Below are positions 30,949 through 40,729 of a stretch of DNA of 64,000 nucleotides, piece by piece; positions within the stretch are counted from its first letter, which is position 1; every line of letters starts with the position of its first letter. The stretch covers positions 310,001 to 374,000 of the forward strand of contig NZ_JALPNF010000003.1 of NCBI RefSeq assembly GCF_023195535.1, read 5' to 3'. A program made the translations under genes and the position numbers. The notes beneath the pieces are model-generated. The model saw only the letters and a list, made by a program, of their open reading frames with translations. It had not been told where the DNA came from and did no database searches. This DNA comes from Sphingomonas faeni. GTDB taxonomy: Bacteria > Pseudomonadota > Alphaproteobacteria > Sphingomonadales > Sphingomonadaceae.

Positions 30949-31970
30949 GGCAGCAGAAGCGAGGCGTCGCCATAGCTGTAGAAGCGATACTTTTCAGCGA
31001 TCGCATGCGCATACGCCGCCTGCATCCGCTCGCGCCCCATCAGCGCCGACACCAGCATGAACAACGTCGAGCGCGGCAGATGGAAATTGGTCATCAACCC
31101 ATCGATCCCGCGGAACCGATAGCCCGGCGTGATGAAGATCGCGGTGTCGCTATCGAATGGACGGATCACGTCGTCTTCGCCGGTCGCGCTCTCGATCAAC
31201 CGTAGCGACGTAGTCCCGACCGCGATCACACGGCCACCCCCAGCGCGCACGGCGTTCAGCCGGTCGGCAGTCGCGGCATCGATCCGACCCCATTCGGCGT
31301 GCATCTTGTGCTCGGTCGTGTCGGTCGCCTTCACGGGAAGGAACGTGCCCGCGCCGACATGCAGGGTAAGCGTCGCATGCTCGATACCCGCGGCCTCAAG
31401 CGCCGCCATCAGCTTCGGCGTGAAATGCAGCGCCGCCGTCGGAGCCGCCACCGCACCCGGCTCGGACGCGAACATCGTCTGGTAATCGTCCGCATCGCGT
31501 TCGTCGGTCGGGCGCTTGCCGGCGATATACGGGGGCAGGGGCATGTGGCCCGCGCGTTCCAGCAACAGCTCGACCGGCTCGTCGCCCGCGAACACCAGCG
31601 CGTAACTCCCGTCGTCCTCGCGATCGACCGCCGCCGCGCTGACGCCATTGCCGAACGCGATCACGTCGCCATCGCGTAGCCGCCTTGCGTTGCGGATGAA
31701 CGCGCGCCAGCGCCGCGGTCCCTCGCGCTTGTGCAGCGTCGCGCCGATCTTCGCATCGCCGCGGCGGCCGTCGAGCTGCGCCGGGATCACGCGCGTATCG
31801 TTGAACACGAGCAGATCGCCGCGTCGCAGCAGCGACGGCAGATCCGACACGCCCGCATCCCGGGTCGTGTCACCTTCGAGCACCAACATCCGCGCAGCAT
31901 CGCGCGGCGCCGCGGGGCGGAGCGCGATGTTGTCGGTCGGCAGGTCGAAGTCGAAAAGGTCGACGTTCAA
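30945..31970 (-). CDS. queA: tRNA preQ1(34) S-adenosylmethionine ribosyltransferase-isomerase
   Basis: 341 residues. It adds the ribosyl moiety of SAM to preQ1 to form epoxyqueuosine. Family motifs: N-terminal [15 protein letters not shown] and [21 protein letters not shown], the central [13 protein letters not shown], and the end [19 protein letters not shown]. Seven bases downstream of the cyclophilin gene; overlaps the EF-hand gene by four bases. Confidence 0.97.
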   Translation of the reverse strand: MNVDLFDFDLPTDNIALRPAAPRDAARMLVLEGDTTRDAGVSDLPSLLRRGDLLVFNDTRVIPAQLDGRRGDAKIGATLHKREGPRRWRAFIRNARRLRDGDVIAFGNGVSAAAVDREDDGSYALVFAGDEPVELLLERAGHMPLPPYIAGKRPTDERDADDYQTMFASEPGAVAAPTAALHFTPKLMAALEAAGIEHATLTLHVGAGTFLPVKATDTTEHKMHAEWGRIDAATADRLNAVRAGGGRVIAVGTTSLRLIESATGEDDVIRPFDSDTAIFITPGYRFRGIDGLMTNFHLPRSTLFMLVSALMGRERMQAAYAHAIAEKYRFYSYGDASLLLP

Positions 31971-31977
31971 CGCGAGG

Positions 31978-32703
31978 TCACTTCTTTGCAGGAGCCTTTT
32001 TGACCGGCGCCTTGCGGGCCGGCGCGAGCTTGGGCTTGGCCGCGTCCGGACCCGAAGCCGTCCCCGGCAACGTCACCGGTGCACCCAGCGCCGGGGCAGG
32101 AGGACCCGCGACATATGCCGGAGGATTGTCCGCGGCGATATACGCATGCAGGATTCGCGACGGGTTCGCGGGCGGCTCTCCGCGGACGATCGCGTCGACA
32201 TACTGCATTCCGTCGATCACGCGACCGAACACCGTGTATTTCTTGTCGAGGCTGAGGCGCGGCTGGAAGACGATGAAGAACTGGCTGTTCGCGCTGTCCT
32301 CTTTCTCCGACCGCGCTGCCGAGACGGCCCCGCGAACATGCGGCAGGTAATTGAACTCGGCCTTCACGTCGGGAAGCGTCGAGCCGCCCGTGCCGTCGCC
32401 CTTGGGATCGCCGCCCTGCGCCATGAAGCCGTCGATCACGCGGTGGAACGCTAGGCCGTCATAGAAATGCTGGCGGGTCAGCGTCTTGATCCGCTCGACC
32501 ATCAGCGGCGCGACGTCGGGCCGCAGCCATATCGTCACGCGGCCGCCGGTCGACAGGTCGAGCAGCAGCAGATTCTGTGTATCCGTTGTCAGGGGCGGGG
32601 TCGCGCGAACGGCAGGCGCCGCGACTTCCTTGTTTTGCGCGGCGCCCGCCGGCACCGCGACAAGGCACCCGAGCAACGCGAACATACCGGCGAAAAAGCG
32701 CAT
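31978..32703 (-). CDS. Periplasmic cyclophilin-type peptidyl-prolyl isomerase
   Basis: 241 residues from [21 protein letters not shown], a signal peptide; the 24 upstream residues in the open frame are rejected. The cyclophilin core is clear: [53 protein letters not shown] long Pro/Ala/Lys tail ([17 protein letters not shown]) follows. Assists protein folding outside the cytoplasm. First gene of the operon with queA, EF-hand, tgt. Confidence 0.92.
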   Translation of the reverse strand: MRFFAGMFALLGCLVAVPAGAAQNKEVAAPAVRATPPLTTDTQNLLLLDLSTGGRVTIWLRPDVAPLMVERIKTLTRQHFYDGLAFHRVIDGFMAQGGDPKGDGTGGSTLPDVKAEFNYLPHVRGAVSAARSEKEDSANSQFFIVFQPRLSLDKKYTVFGRVIDGMQYVDAIVRGEPPANPSRILHAYIAADNPPAYVAGPPAPALGAPVTLPGTASGPDAAKPKLAPARKAPVKKAPAKK

Positions 32704-32802
32704 CAAATTCCCACTCGCAAGAGGCCCGGCGCAACCAGGCTGCCGCCACTTAGAGCAAATCCCCGCTTGCGCCAATCTGAACGTGCGGGTGCGAACGGCG
32801 CG

Positions 32803-33975
32803 TCAGGCCGTCACGATCTCCGGCAGGATCGCGTCGAGCAGCAACGCCCCAGCCTCGGTAACCCGCAGGCGCCCCGGCGTGTGTGCGATCAGTCCGAGCG
32901 TCTCGAGTCGCGCCACCGCGGTCAGATCGACCGGCACGATACCCGCGTTCAGCGCCGTGATCCGGTCCAGATCGACCCCTTCCGCGAGCCGCAATCCCAT
33001 CAGCAAAGCCTCCGTCGCGCGAGTCGATGGCGTCAGCGGGTCCTCGACTTCCATCCCGTGGCCGTTGCGGTCGACCGCGGCCAGCCAGTTCTCCGGCTTC
33101 TTGCGTCGCACCGTCGCCAGCCCGCCCCGGCGGCCATGCGCGCCCGGGCCGATCCCGGCATAATCCTGGTACCGCCAGTACGCGAGATTGTGGCGGCTCT
33201 CCGACCCCGGCCGCGCGTGGTTCGACGTCTCGTATGCGGGCAAGCCTGCCGCCGCGGTGTCGGCGCGCGTCGCCTCGAACAGGTCCGCCGCCGAATCGCC
33301 GTCCGGGATCACGATCCGCCCCGCGAGCGCCTCGGTCGCGAACCGCGTGCCGGCCTCGATCGTCAGCTGATACAGCGAGAGATGTTCCGTCCCCAGGCTG
33401 AGCGCACGCGCGAGTTCTGCGCGCCAGTCGTCGAGCCGCTGGCCGGGGAGCGCATAGATCAGGTCGAAACTGACGCGGGGAAAGACGCTCTGCGCGGTCG
33501 CGAGCGCCGCCTGTCCCTCGTTTACGTCATGCGCGCGGCCGAGGAACTTCAGCGCCTCGTCATCGAGCGACTGCAGCCCGAGCGACACGCGGTTCACGCC
33601 TGCGCTGGCCAGATCGGCGAACCGTGCCGCCTCGACCGAGGACGGATTCGCCTCCAGCGTGATCTCGATCCCCTCGGCGAACCCCCACGCCTTCTCCGCC
33701 GCATTCAGCACGGCCGCGACGGTTTCGGGCGGCATCAGCGACGGCGTGCCACCCCCGAAGAAGATCGACTGCAACTTCCGCCCCGGCAGCACGCGCGCTT
33801 CACAGTCGAGATCGGTCAGCAGCGCGGCGCGCCAGGCTGCCTGGTCCACCTCGTCGCGGACATGGCTGTTGAAGTCGCAATACGGGCATTTCGACACGCA
33901 GAACGGCCAATGGACGTAGAGCGCGAGATCGCCCGCTTGATGGGGGATGGGGCTTGGTGTTTCGGTGGCGAGCAT
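32803..33975 (-). CDS. hemW: HemW-like radical SAM protein
   Basis: 390 residues from MLATETPSPIPHQAG; an ATG at 33987 is the alternative start. The radical SAM cluster ligands are CVSKCPYC (Cys26, 30, 33); SIFFGGGTPSLMPPE and ISLEANPSS-like segments (ITLEANPSSVEA) follow, and the C-terminal HemN_C region is present. HemW is a haem chaperone often misnamed coproporphyrinogen oxidase; the Cys that distinguishes HemN (CxxxCxxCxC) is replaced by Phe here (CDF), which favours HemW. Divergent from the CAP lipoprotein gene, 43 bases apart. Confidence 0.93.
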   Translation of the reverse strand: MLATETPSPIPHQAGDLALYVHWPFCVSKCPYCDFNSHVRDEVDQAAWRAALLTDLDCEARVLPGRKLQSIFFGGGTPSLMPPETVAAVLNAAEKAWGFAEGIEITLEANPSSVEAARFADLASAGVNRVSLGLQSLDDEALKFLGRAHDVNEGQAALATAQSVFPRVSFDLIYALPGQRLDDWRAELARALSLGTEHLSLYQLTIEAGTRFATEALAGRIVIPDGDSAADLFEATRADTAAAGLPAYETSNHARPGSESRHNLAYWRYQDYAGIGPGAHGRRGGLATVRRKKPENWLAAVDRNGHGMEVEDPLTPSTRATEALLMGLRLAEGVDLDRITALNAGIVPVDLTAVARLETLGLIAHTPGRLRVTEAGALLLDAILPEIVTA

Positions 33976-34018
33976 TATCTCGCGCATATGGTCGCACGGG
34001 GCGGCCGAAGGAAGCGCA

Positions 34019-34576
34019 ATGACGGCACGGATGGGTTTGGCGATCGCCGGGGCGCTGATGCTGGCAGGCTGCGCGCAGGGGCCCGAGCGAGTCGTCGAGC
34101 CGCGCGAATCGATGGCGCCGGCCCCGCGTGGTGCGAGCCTGCTCAAGGCAGCGATGATGGACGGCCACAACGCTGCGCGCGCTGCCGTCGGCGTCGCGCC
34201 GCTGACCTGGAGCGACACGCTGGCGACCACCGCGCGCGCCTATGCCGAGGAGATGGCGCGCACGCGGAAATTCGCGCACGCCCCGCAACCGCAGGGCATG
34301 AGCCGCGAAGGCGAGAATTTGTGGACCGGCACGCGCTATGCCTATGCCTATCGCGAGATGATCGGCCACTGGGTCGCCGAGAAGCGCGATTTTACCAACC
34401 AGCCGACTCCTGGGTTCAGCCGCACCGGCAAATTCGAGGACGTCGCGCATTACACGCAGATCGTCTGGCGCGGTTCGACGCAGGTCGGCTGCGCGATGGC
34501 GAGCAACAAGACCGACGATTATCTGGTGTGCCGCTATTCGCCGCCCGGCAACGTCTTCGGCGAACGCGCGTATTGA
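34019..34576 (+). CDS. CAP/SCP-domain lipoprotein
   Basis: 185 residues with lipobox LMLAGC near residue 18. The CAP domain runs from about 40 to the end: the signature His in DGHNAARAAVGVAPL, the Glu in AEEMARTRKFAH, GENLW, the second His in HYTQIVWRGSTQVGCA and the final CRYSPPGNVFGERAY. Four-helix alpha-beta-alpha fold; function of bacterial members is mostly unknown. Ribosome site GAAGGAAG. Confidence 0.92.
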   Translation: MTARMGLAIAGALMLAGCAQGPERVVEPRESMAPAPRGASLLKAAMMDGHNAARAAVGVAPLTWSDTLATTARAYAEEMARTRKFAHAPQPQGMSREGENLWTGTRYAYAYREMIGHWVAEKRDFTNQPTPGFSRTGKFEDVAHYTQIVWRGSTQVGCAMASNKTDDYLVCRYSPPGNVFGERAY

Positions 34577-34643
34577 TCTGGAGCAAGCCGGTAGTTCTGG
34601 AGCGGTGGTATTTTCTTAAGTGGTTGCCGGCTAACCTACTTTA

Positions 34644-35438
34644 ATGAGACCACTACCTTCACCCGATGTCCCCCGTATCGGTTGCGTCGGATGCCGTGAT
34701 GGCGTCGGCCTGTCGTTCGCCTTTTCGATGGCGTTCCAGCCGATCGTCGATGTCGAGACGGAGACGGTCTTCGCGTACGAAGCGCTGGTGCGCGGTCCCG
34801 AGGGGCAGTCGGCTGCAAGCGTCCTGGGCCAGGTCGACGGGGAGAACCTGTACGCGTTCGACCAGCAATGCCGGGTGCGCGCGATCGAGGCGTCGGTGAA
34901 GGCTGGGCTGCTCGATACGCCCGCGCGGCTGTCGATCAATTTCCTGCCGAACGCGGTGTATTCGCCGGCGGCCTGTATCCAGCTCACGCTGAAGACTGCG
35001 GGCGCGGTCGGGATGCCGACCGATCGGCTGATCTTCGAGTTCACCGAGAACGAGGAGATGCTCGATCCGGCGCATGTCGCGAACATCATCGCGACGTATC
35101 AGAAGATGGGCTTCGGCACCGCGCTCGACGATTTCGGGGCGGGACATGCGGGGTTGAACCTGCTCGCGCGGTTCCAGCCGGACATCATCAAGCTCGACAT
35201 GGAGCTGATCCGCGACATCGACACGAGTCTGCCGCGGCGGATGATCGTCGAGGGGATGCTGCGGATGTGCGCCGGATTGGGGATCTCGGTGATCGCCGAG
35301 GGGGTCGAGACCGAAGGCGAGTTCAACGCCCTGCGCAATCTCGGGGTGCGGTACATCCAGGGGTATCTGCTGGCGAAACCGGCGTTCGAGGCCTTGCCGG
35401 TGGTGAATTGGCCGAGGAAGCAGCTGATCGCCGTTTGA
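34644..35438 (+). CDS. EAL-domain cyclic di-GMP phosphodiesterase
   Basis: 264 residues, almost only an EAL domain. EAL itself is in FAYEALVRG (46-48). Catalytic and metal residues are present: Asn in SINFLPNAV, Glu in FEFTENEEM, the DD of ALDDFGAGHAG, Lys-Asp in IIKLDMELI, Glu in AEGVETEGEF and Gln in YIQGYLLAKP. An N-terminal CVGCRDG with two Cys precedes the domain and is typical of the stand-alone and BLUF-linked EAL group. It should hydrolyse cyclic di-GMP. No sensor domain. Confidence 0.93.
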   Translation: MRPLPSPDVPRIGCVGCRDGVGLSFAFSMAFQPIVDVETETVFAYEALVRGPEGQSAASVLGQVDGENLYAFDQQCRVRAIEASVKAGLLDTPARLSINFLPNAVYSPAACIQLTLKTAGAVGMPTDRLIFEFTENEEMLDPAHVANIIATYQKMGFGTALDDFGAGHAGLNLLARFQPDIIKLDMELIRDIDTSLPRRMIVEGMLRMCAGLGISVIAEGVETEGEFNALRNLGVRYIQGYLLAKPAFEALPVVNWPRKQLIAV

Positions 35439-35458
35439 AGCGGTGCGAAATTTGTAAT

Positions 35459-35580
35459 CCTCCCCCGCTAGGGGGAGGTGGCTGGCGCTAGCCAGACGGA
35501 GGGGGAGGAAAGGGTAACGTCGGCTCCGTGTCCTCCCCCTCCGTCACCTGCGGTGCCACCTCCCCCTGGTGGGGGAGGAT
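35459..35580. repeat. REP-like doublet, family E
   Basis: Compound palindrome: CCTCCCCCGCTAGGGGGAGG with an inner GCTGGCGCTAGCC hairpin, a spacer with GTGTCCTCCCCCTCCGTC, and the complementary arm. Between the EAL gene and rdgB (convergent), so it may serve as bidirectional terminator. Same family at 46049-46170, 50010-50133 and 54303-54424. Confidence 0.9.
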
Positions 35581-35603
35581 CGATACGCCGCCCTCACGGC
35601 AAA

Positions 35604-36254
35604 TCAGAACACCGCGGCTTCGAGCAGCTTGAACGCCTCGTTGCGGTGGCTGATCGCGTTCTTCGTTTCGTGCGGGAGTTCGGCGTAGGTCTGGTCGTAG
35701 CCGAGCGGCACGAAGACGGGATCGTAGCCGAACCCGACATTCCCGCGCGGCGGCCAGGTCAGCGTACCCTCGGCGCGACCTTCGAACCATTCGACATGAC
35801 CGTCGGGCCATGCGAGCGCGAGCACGCTGACGAAATGCGCGCCGCGGGTGACGTCCGGGCCCTTCGCGACGACCGCGTCCTCGACCTTTTGCATCGCCAT
35901 CATCCAGTCGCGACCGTTCGGCGTCTCCGCCCAATCCGCCGTGTAGACGCCCGGGTCACCACCCAGCGCATCGACGCACAGCCCGCTATCGTCCGCGAGC
36001 GCGGGGTAGCCCGACAGGTCGGCGGCCGACCGCGCCTTCAGTTCGGCGTTCGCGAAGAAGGTGGTGCCCGTCTCGATCGGCTCGGGCAGGTCGAGTTCGG
36101 CGGCGGAGACGACTTCGAGCCCGCGGCCTTCGAGCAACGCCGCGATCTCGCGGACCTTGCCCTTGTTGTGGCTGGCGATGACCAGCTTGCCGGGGGCGAG
36201 CTTGCGGATCGCCTGCGGTTCCTTGCCCTCCTCAAAGGGGCCCTCGCCGCTCAC
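35604..36254 (-). CDS. rdgB: Non-canonical purine NTP pyrophosphatase (RdgB/HAM1)
   Basis: 216 residues. It hydrolyses dITP/XTP to keep them out of DNA and RNA. Family motifs: [15 protein letters not shown] near the N-terminus, [23 protein letters not shown], and [20 protein letters not shown] near the C-terminus, and the end [10 protein letters not shown]. The start overlaps the rph stop by four bases; rph-rdgB is a common pair. Confidence 0.96.
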   Translation of the reverse strand: MSGEGPFEEGKEPQAIRKLAPGKLVIASHNKGKVREIAALLEGRGLEVVSAAELDLPEPIETGTTFFANAELKARSAADLSGYPALADDSGLCVDALGGDPGVYTADWAETPNGRDWMMAMQKVEDAVVAKGPDVTRGAHFVSVLALAWPDGHVEWFEGRAEGTLTWPPRGNVGFGYDPVFVPLGYDQTYAELPHETKNAISHRNEAFKLLEAAVF

Positions 36255-36967
36255 TTGGCGACTGCCTTGGCCTGGGCCGCGAAGATGTCCGTGCAGCCGA
36301 TCCGCGCGAGCCGCAGCAGGCGGAGCAGCGCCTCCTCGTCATAGGTCGCGCCCTCGGCGGTCGCCTGCGCCTCGGCGATGTTGCCGTTTTCCAGCAGCAC
36401 GAAGTTCGCATCTGCATCCGCGCCCGAATCCTCGATATAGTCGAGGTCGAGCACCGGATTGCCCTGATAGATGCCGCAGCTGATCGCCGCGACCTTCTGC
36501 GTCAGCGGGTCGGCGGTCAGCTTGCCGCTTGCGAGCAAGCCGTCGATCGCGAGCCGTAGCGCGACCCAGCCGCCCGAGATCGACGCGGTGCGCGTGCCGC
36601 CGTCGGCCTGGATCACGTCGCAATCGATCACGATCTGGCGCTCGCCGAGCAGCTTCAGGTCGACGACCGCGCGCAGGCTGCGCCCGATCAGCCGCTGGAT
36701 TTCCTGCGTGCGCCCCGACTGCTTGCCCTTGGCGGCCTCGCGGTTGTTGCGCGTGTTGGTGGCGCGCGGGAGCATGCCGTATTCGGCGGTCACCCAGCCT
36801 TCGCCCTTGCCGCGCATGAACGGCGGCACCTTCTCCTCGACGCTGGCGGTGACGAGCACTTTCGTGTCGCCGAAGCCGATCAGGACGGAGCCCTCGGCAT
36901 GCTTGGTGAAGCGCGGCTCAATCGTGATCGCACGCATCTGGTCTGGGGCGCGGCCGGATGGGCGCAT
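36251..36967 (-). CDS. rph: Ribonuclease PH
   Basis: 238 residues. Phosphorolytic 3' to 5' exoribonuclease that trims tRNA precursors. Motifs: [68 protein letters not shown]. Upstream co-transcribed with rdgB. Divergent from hrcA; the gap contains a family B repeat. Confidence 0.96.
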   Translation of the reverse strand: MRPSGRAPDQMRAITIEPRFTKHAEGSVLIGFGDTKVLVTASVEEKVPPFMRGKGEGWVTAEYGMLPRATNTRNNREAAKGKQSGRTQEIQRLIGRSLRAVVDLKLLGERQIVIDCDVIQADGGTRTASISGGWVALRLAIDGLLASGKLTADPLTQKVAAISCGIYQGNPVLDLDYIEDSGADADANFVLLENGNIAEAQATAEGATYDEEALLRLLRLARIGCTDIFAAQAKAVAK

Positions 36968-37045
36968 AATCGGTGTCCTAACGGAAGTGAGTGGTTGCCC
37001 GCTGCCTAGCCTTTCGTTTCCGTGCTCGCCAGCCCAACCACCGCC

Positions 37046-37126
37046 GTCATCCTGACGAAAGTCAGGACCCAGGGTAACCGAACGGCGTCCTGTGTGGCTC
37101 TGGGTCCTGACTTTCGTCAGGATGAC
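37046..37126. repeat. REP-like doublet, family B
   Basis: Same arms as at 3468-3546 (CTGACGAAAGTCAGG and complement), between the divergent rph and hrcA genes. It lies in a shared promoter region rather than at a 3' end. Confidence 0.9.
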
Positions 37127-37196
37127 GGGTGGGGGTGAGGCTGGGCGGGCTGCATTCCCTCTTTTGGCAAAGGTCGATCCGCCCTAGATCAAAGCG

Positions 37197-38240
37197 ATGG
37201 CCACGCCCCCAGTCACCGAACTGACCGATCGCGCGCGCGACATTTTTCGTGCGGTGGTCGACAGCTATCTCGCTAGCGGCACGCCGGTCGGGTCGAAGAC
37301 GATCGCGCAGCTGACCGGCCTCAGCCTCTCGCCCGCCTCGATTCGCGGTGTGATGGGCGAACTCGAAGGTCTCGGCCTGCTCGCCAGCCCGCATACCAGC
37401 GCCGGCCGGATGCCGACCGACCGGGGGCTTCGACTGTTTGTCGACGGTATGATGCAGGCGATGGAGCCGTCGATCGAGGAACGCCAGACGATCGAGGCGC
37501 GCGCCGGCGTCGGTGGCCCGGTCGAGGAGGCGCTGGCCGCGACCACGCTCGCGCTGTCGGGACTCTCAGCCTGTGCGGGACTGGTGATGGTGCCCAAGCG
37601 CGAGCTGAAACTCCGCCAGATCGCGTTCGTTGCGCTGTCGCCGGAGCAGGCGCTGGCGGTGCTGGTCAGCGAGGACGGCTCGGTCGAGAACCGCGTGATC
37701 GCGCTGCCCAAGGGCATGTCGGCGTCCGCGCTGATCGAGGCGGGTAATTATATGTCGACGACGCTCGGCGGGCTGACGCTGGCTGAAGCGCGCGGCCGGA
37801 TCGAGCGTGAGCTGGCGGACGGGCAGGCGGCGCTTGACGGCGCGGCGCGGACGCTGGTCGAGCGCGGGATTGCGGTGTGGAGCGAGGATGCGGATCGCCG
37901 CCCGGTGTTGATCGTGCGCGGGCAGGGGCGGTTGATCGATGCCGCCGCCGCCGCCGATCTCGACCGGGTGCGCGACCTGCTCGACGATCTCGAGGGAAAG
38001 CAGGAAGTCGCATCGCTTTTGGACAGCGCGCGGGCGGGCGATTCGACCCGGATTTTCATCGGCGCGGAGACCAAATTGTTCGCGTTGTCAGGGTCTTCGG
38101 TCATCGCGCGACCGTTTCGCGGGTTGGACGGTCGGGTGGTCGGCGTGGTCGGCGTCATCGGCCCGACGCGGTTGAACTATGCGCGCGTCGTGCCCATGGT
38201 GGATTTCACGGCTGCAACGCTCGCCCGGTTGATGGGTTGA
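37197..38240 (+). CDS. hrcA: Heat-inducible transcription repressor HrcA
   Basis: 347 residues. The N-terminal winged helix (LTDRARDIFRAVVDSYLASGTPVGSKTIAQ) is followed by the SPASIRGVMGELEGLGLLASPHTSAGRMPTDRG signature and the GAF-like dimerisation domain. It represses class I heat-shock genes through CIRCE. No CIRCE palindrome was seen before this gene or before dnaK; groESL is not in the window and may be its target. Followed after 25 bases by grpE. Confidence 0.95.
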   Translation: MATPPVTELTDRARDIFRAVVDSYLASGTPVGSKTIAQLTGLSLSPASIRGVMGELEGLGLLASPHTSAGRMPTDRGLRLFVDGMMQAMEPSIEERQTIEARAGVGGPVEEALAATTLALSGLSACAGLVMVPKRELKLRQIAFVALSPEQALAVLVSEDGSVENRVIALPKGMSASALIEAGNYMSTTLGGLTLAEARGRIERELADGQAALDGAARTLVERGIAVWSEDADRRPVLIVRGQGRLIDAAAAADLDRVRDLLDDLEGKQEVASLLDSARAGDSTRIFIGAETKLFALSGSSVIARPFRGLDGRVVGVVGVIGPTRLNYARVVPMVDFTAATLARLMG

Positions 38241-38265
38241 GCCGGCCAATTTTATAGGGAAAGCA

Positions 38266-38805
38266 ATGTCCGACATCGACCAGAACATGCCTGCAGACCT
38301 GCGCGAAGAAACCGCTGAAGACGCGCCTGAGGTGGCTTCGAACGACCGCGTCGCCGAGCTTGAGAACCAGCTCGCTGAGGCCAAGCAAAACGTTCTCTAC
38401 GCACAGGCCGAGATCCAGAACGTCCGCCGCCGCGCCGAGAAGGAAGCACAGGACGCGCGTGCTTATGCTGCCACGGCGTTCGCGCGCGATGTGCTGTCGG
38501 TTGCCGACAACCTCTCGCGCGGGCTTTCGGCGATTCCGGCGGACCTGCGCTCGGACGAGAAGATGAAGGGGCTCGTTACTGGTCTCGAAGCGACCGGGCG
38601 CGAGCTGGAGAGCGTGTTCCAGCGCCACGGCATCACCAAGATCGCCGCGGAGGGCCAGATGCTCGACCCGAACAAGCATCAGGCGATGATGGAAATCCCG
38701 AGCGACCAGCCTGCGGGGACGATCGTCCAGGAGATGCAGGCCGGGTACATGATCAAGGACCGCCTGCTGCGTCCGGCTATGGTGGGCGTCGCCAAGGCGG
38801 GGTAA
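38266..38805 (+). CDS. grpE: Nucleotide exchange factor GrpE
   Basis: 179 residues. Exchange factor for DnaK. A long N-terminal coiled coil (AELENQLAEAKQNVLYAQAEIQNVRRRAEKE) precedes the beta domain with VFQRHGITKI, DPNKHQAMMEI, GTIVQEMQAGYMIKDRLLRPAMVGV. Located just after hrcA, as usual for alphaproteobacteria, while dnaK-dnaJ are 3 kb downstream. Confidence 0.96.
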   Translation: MSDIDQNMPADLREETAEDAPEVASNDRVAELENQLAEAKQNVLYAQAEIQNVRRRAEKEAQDARAYAATAFARDVLSVADNLSRGLSAIPADLRSDEKMKGLVTGLEATGRELESVFQRHGITKIAAEGQMLDPNKHQAMMEIPSDQPAGTIVQEMQAGYMIKDRLLRPAMVGVAKAG

Positions 38806-38806
38806 T

Positions 38807-38970
38807 CCTCCCCGGAACGGGGAGGGGGACCGCCACGCGCTTGCGTGGCGGTGGAGGGGGCTCTCCTCCCGCGTACCATCTGCGGCCGGGCGCGTTTACG
38901 TCGAGCGGTACGCCCGTGGCACGCCCCCTCCACCAGCTGCGCTGGTCCCCCTCCCCTTGCAGGGGAGGAT
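38807..38970. repeat. REP-like doublet, family E variant
   Basis: Long compound palindrome: CCTCCCCGGAACGGGGAGG with an inner GCCACGCGCTTGCGTGGC hairpin, and a right half with CCACCAGCTGCGCTGG and CTCCCCTTGCAGGGGAGG. Arms are related to family E, but the inner hairpins differ. It ends 14 bases before the threonine-synthase-like start. Confidence 0.8.
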
Positions 38971-38984
38971 TTGAAAGTCAGTCC

Positions 38985-40208
38985 ATGAACCAGAACCTCA
39001 CCACCGATCGCCAGACTTTCGTCACGCATCTCGAATGCTCGATCACCGGCGAGCGGTATGAGGCGGACCAGCTTCATGGGCTGTCGCGTGCCGGGCGGCC
39101 GTTGCTGGTGCGCTACGATCTCGACGCTGTGCGATCCGCGATCTCGCGCGACACGATCGAAGCGCGGCCGACGGACCTTTGGCGGTGGCGCGAACTGCTT
39201 CCGGTCCGTCACACGGACAACATCGTCAGCCTCGGCGAGATCGAGACACCACTCGTGCCGCTGACCAAGTCCGGCGGCCCCAACGTGCTCGTGAAGGACG
39301 AAGGCCGCCTCCCGACCGGCTCGTTCAAGGCGCGCGGGCTCGTCATGGCCGTCGCGATGGCCAAGGAACTCGGCGTCACGAAAATCGCGATGCCGACCAA
39401 CGGCAATGCGGGCGCGGCGCTGGCAGCGTATGCGACGCGCTGCGGGATCGAAACGATCGTGTTCTGCCCGGACGACACCCCCGAGATCAACGTCCGCGAG
39501 ATCGCTATGCAGGGCGCGCGCGTCTGGCGCGTCAACGGCTTGATCGACGATTGCGGCGCGATCGTCGGCAAGGGCGCCGCTGAAGGCCGCTGGTTCGATT
39601 TCTCGACGTTGAAGGAGCCCTATCGGATCGAGGGCAAGAAGACGATGGGGCTCGAACTCGCCGCGCAGTTCGGCTGGAAACTGCCGGATGCGATCTTCTA
39701 TCCGACCGGCGGCGGCACCGGCCTGATCGGGATGTGGAAGGCGTTCGACGAACTCGAAAAGCTCGGCTGGATCGGCTCGGAGCGGCCCAAGATGTTCGCG
39801 GTGCAGGCAAGCGGCTGCGCGCCAATCGTGCGCGCGTTCGAGGCCGGCGAGGAGCATGCCGAGCGTTGGGAAGACGCGAGCACCGTCGCAGCCGGCATTC
39901 GTGTGCCGAAGGCGGTCGGCGACTTTCTGATCCTGCGGGCGGTGCGCGAAAGCGGTGGGCAGGCGCTCGCGGTCGGCGATCCAGCGATTCTGAAGGCGGT
40001 CGACGCGGCGGCGAAGCAGGACGGGCTGCTGCTATGCCCGGAGGGCGGTGCGACATTGGCGGCGTATCATCAGGCGCTGAACACCGGGTTGGTCGACGAG
40101 GACGACAAGATCGTACTTTTCAACTGCGCGACCGGTTTGAAATATCCAATGCCTGAGGCGCCGCAAGCGCTTGATCGGACACGACCTATCGATTTCGACT
40201 CGCTGTAA
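38985..40208 (+). CDS. Threonine-synthase-like PLP enzyme
   Basis: 407 residues from MNQNLTTDRQTF; the upstream frame is repeat sequence. Fold type II PLP enzyme: PLP lysine in KDEGRLPTGSFKARG, phosphate loop PTNGNAGAALAAY, FYPTGGGTGLIGMWKA, and CPEGGATLAAYHQAL. The N-terminal HLECSITGERYEADQLHGLSRAGRPL resembles the zinc-ribbon-like leader of the archaeal/plant-type threonine synthases. It likely converts O-phosphohomoserine to threonine, or is a threonine-synthase paralogue. A nested hairpin follows the stop. Confidence 0.85.
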   Translation: MNQNLTTDRQTFVTHLECSITGERYEADQLHGLSRAGRPLLVRYDLDAVRSAISRDTIEARPTDLWRWRELLPVRHTDNIVSLGEIETPLVPLTKSGGPNVLVKDEGRLPTGSFKARGLVMAVAMAKELGVTKIAMPTNGNAGAALAAYATRCGIETIVFCPDDTPEINVREIAMQGARVWRVNGLIDDCGAIVGKGAAEGRWFDFSTLKEPYRIEGKKTMGLELAAQFGWKLPDAIFYPTGGGTGLIGMWKAFDELEKLGWIGSERPKMFAVQASGCAPIVRAFEAGEEHAERWEDASTVAAGIRVPKAVGDFLILRAVRESGGQALAVGDPAILKAVDAAAKQDGLLLCPEGGATLAAYHQALNTGLVDEDDKIVLFNCATGLKYPMPEAPQALDRTRPIDFDSL

Positions 40209-40261
40209 TCAACCGATTTCCGCCGATCTGGATGATCGCGATCTACCAGATCGTTGGTTGA
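40209..40261 (+). terminator. Nested hairpin after the threonine-synthase-like gene
   Basis: Inner stem CGATCTGG / CCAGATCG and outer TCAACC / GGTTGA immediately after the stop codon. No U-run follows, so the terminator assignment is weak. Confidence 0.4.
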
Positions 40262-40315
40262 AATTGATCCAGGTTGTCTGCAACGGGGCGCCCTTCGTTA
40301 CAAAAGGGGTCTTCA

Positions 40316-40555
40316 ATGCAGAAAATCGTTCAGGTCGTTTGCGTCGTGCTCATCGCGGCGGCGGTGATGTTCGGCGGGCGTTGGTACATGTACGTCGCAC
40401 GCGGCTCGAGCCCGTATGACGAGGTCGGCATCGCGCTGAACGGCTATGCGCCGGGGCCGATGCGAGCCTGGGGTTGCCACAAGATGCAGGCGCGCTTCCC
40501 GGGGCAGTTGCCGCCTTACGGGTGTGGCGGAGCGGATGGCCGTAGCTGGCTTTGA
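40316..40555 (+). CDS. Hypothetical small exported protein
   Basis: 79 residues from MQKIVQVVCVVLIAAAVMF with an N-terminal membrane anchor or signal. The rest (YDEVGIALNGYAPGPMRAWGCHKMQARFPG...PPYGCGG) has two cysteines that may pair. No family recognised, but composition and ribosome placement look genuine. Confidence 0.7.
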   Translation: MQKIVQVVCVVLIAAAVMFGGRWYMYVARGSSPYDEVGIALNGYAPGPMRAWGCHKMQARFPGQLPPYGCGGADGRSWL

Positions 40556-40616
40556 GGCCACTGCCGTCAGTGGGTGACATCCGTCATTCAATGACATTCG
40601 TCATCCAATAACACCC

Positions 40617-40696
40617 GTCATCCCAGCGAAAGCTGGGTTCTCCCCGTGATAGCGCGCACCCTTGCCGCTTGGGATCCCAGCTTTCGCTGGGATGAC
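40617..40696. repeat. REP-like doublet, family D
   Basis: Arms CCCAGCGAAAGCTGGG and complement with GTCATC/GATGAC ends. Preceded by degenerate short echoes of its end (CCGTCATTCAATGACATTCG) at 40576-40616. Same family at 43736-43815 and 54116-54195. Confidence 0.9.
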
Positions 40697-40729
40697 GGTG
40701 GGGAGCGGACGGGGATGGGGTGGTGGACG

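Noticed and set aside
32467..34644. 725-codon plus-strand frame across cyclophilin, hemW and CAP genes
   Set aside because: Antisense to two well-supported genes and out of frame with the CAP lipoprotein; Arg/Gln-rich nonsense composition.
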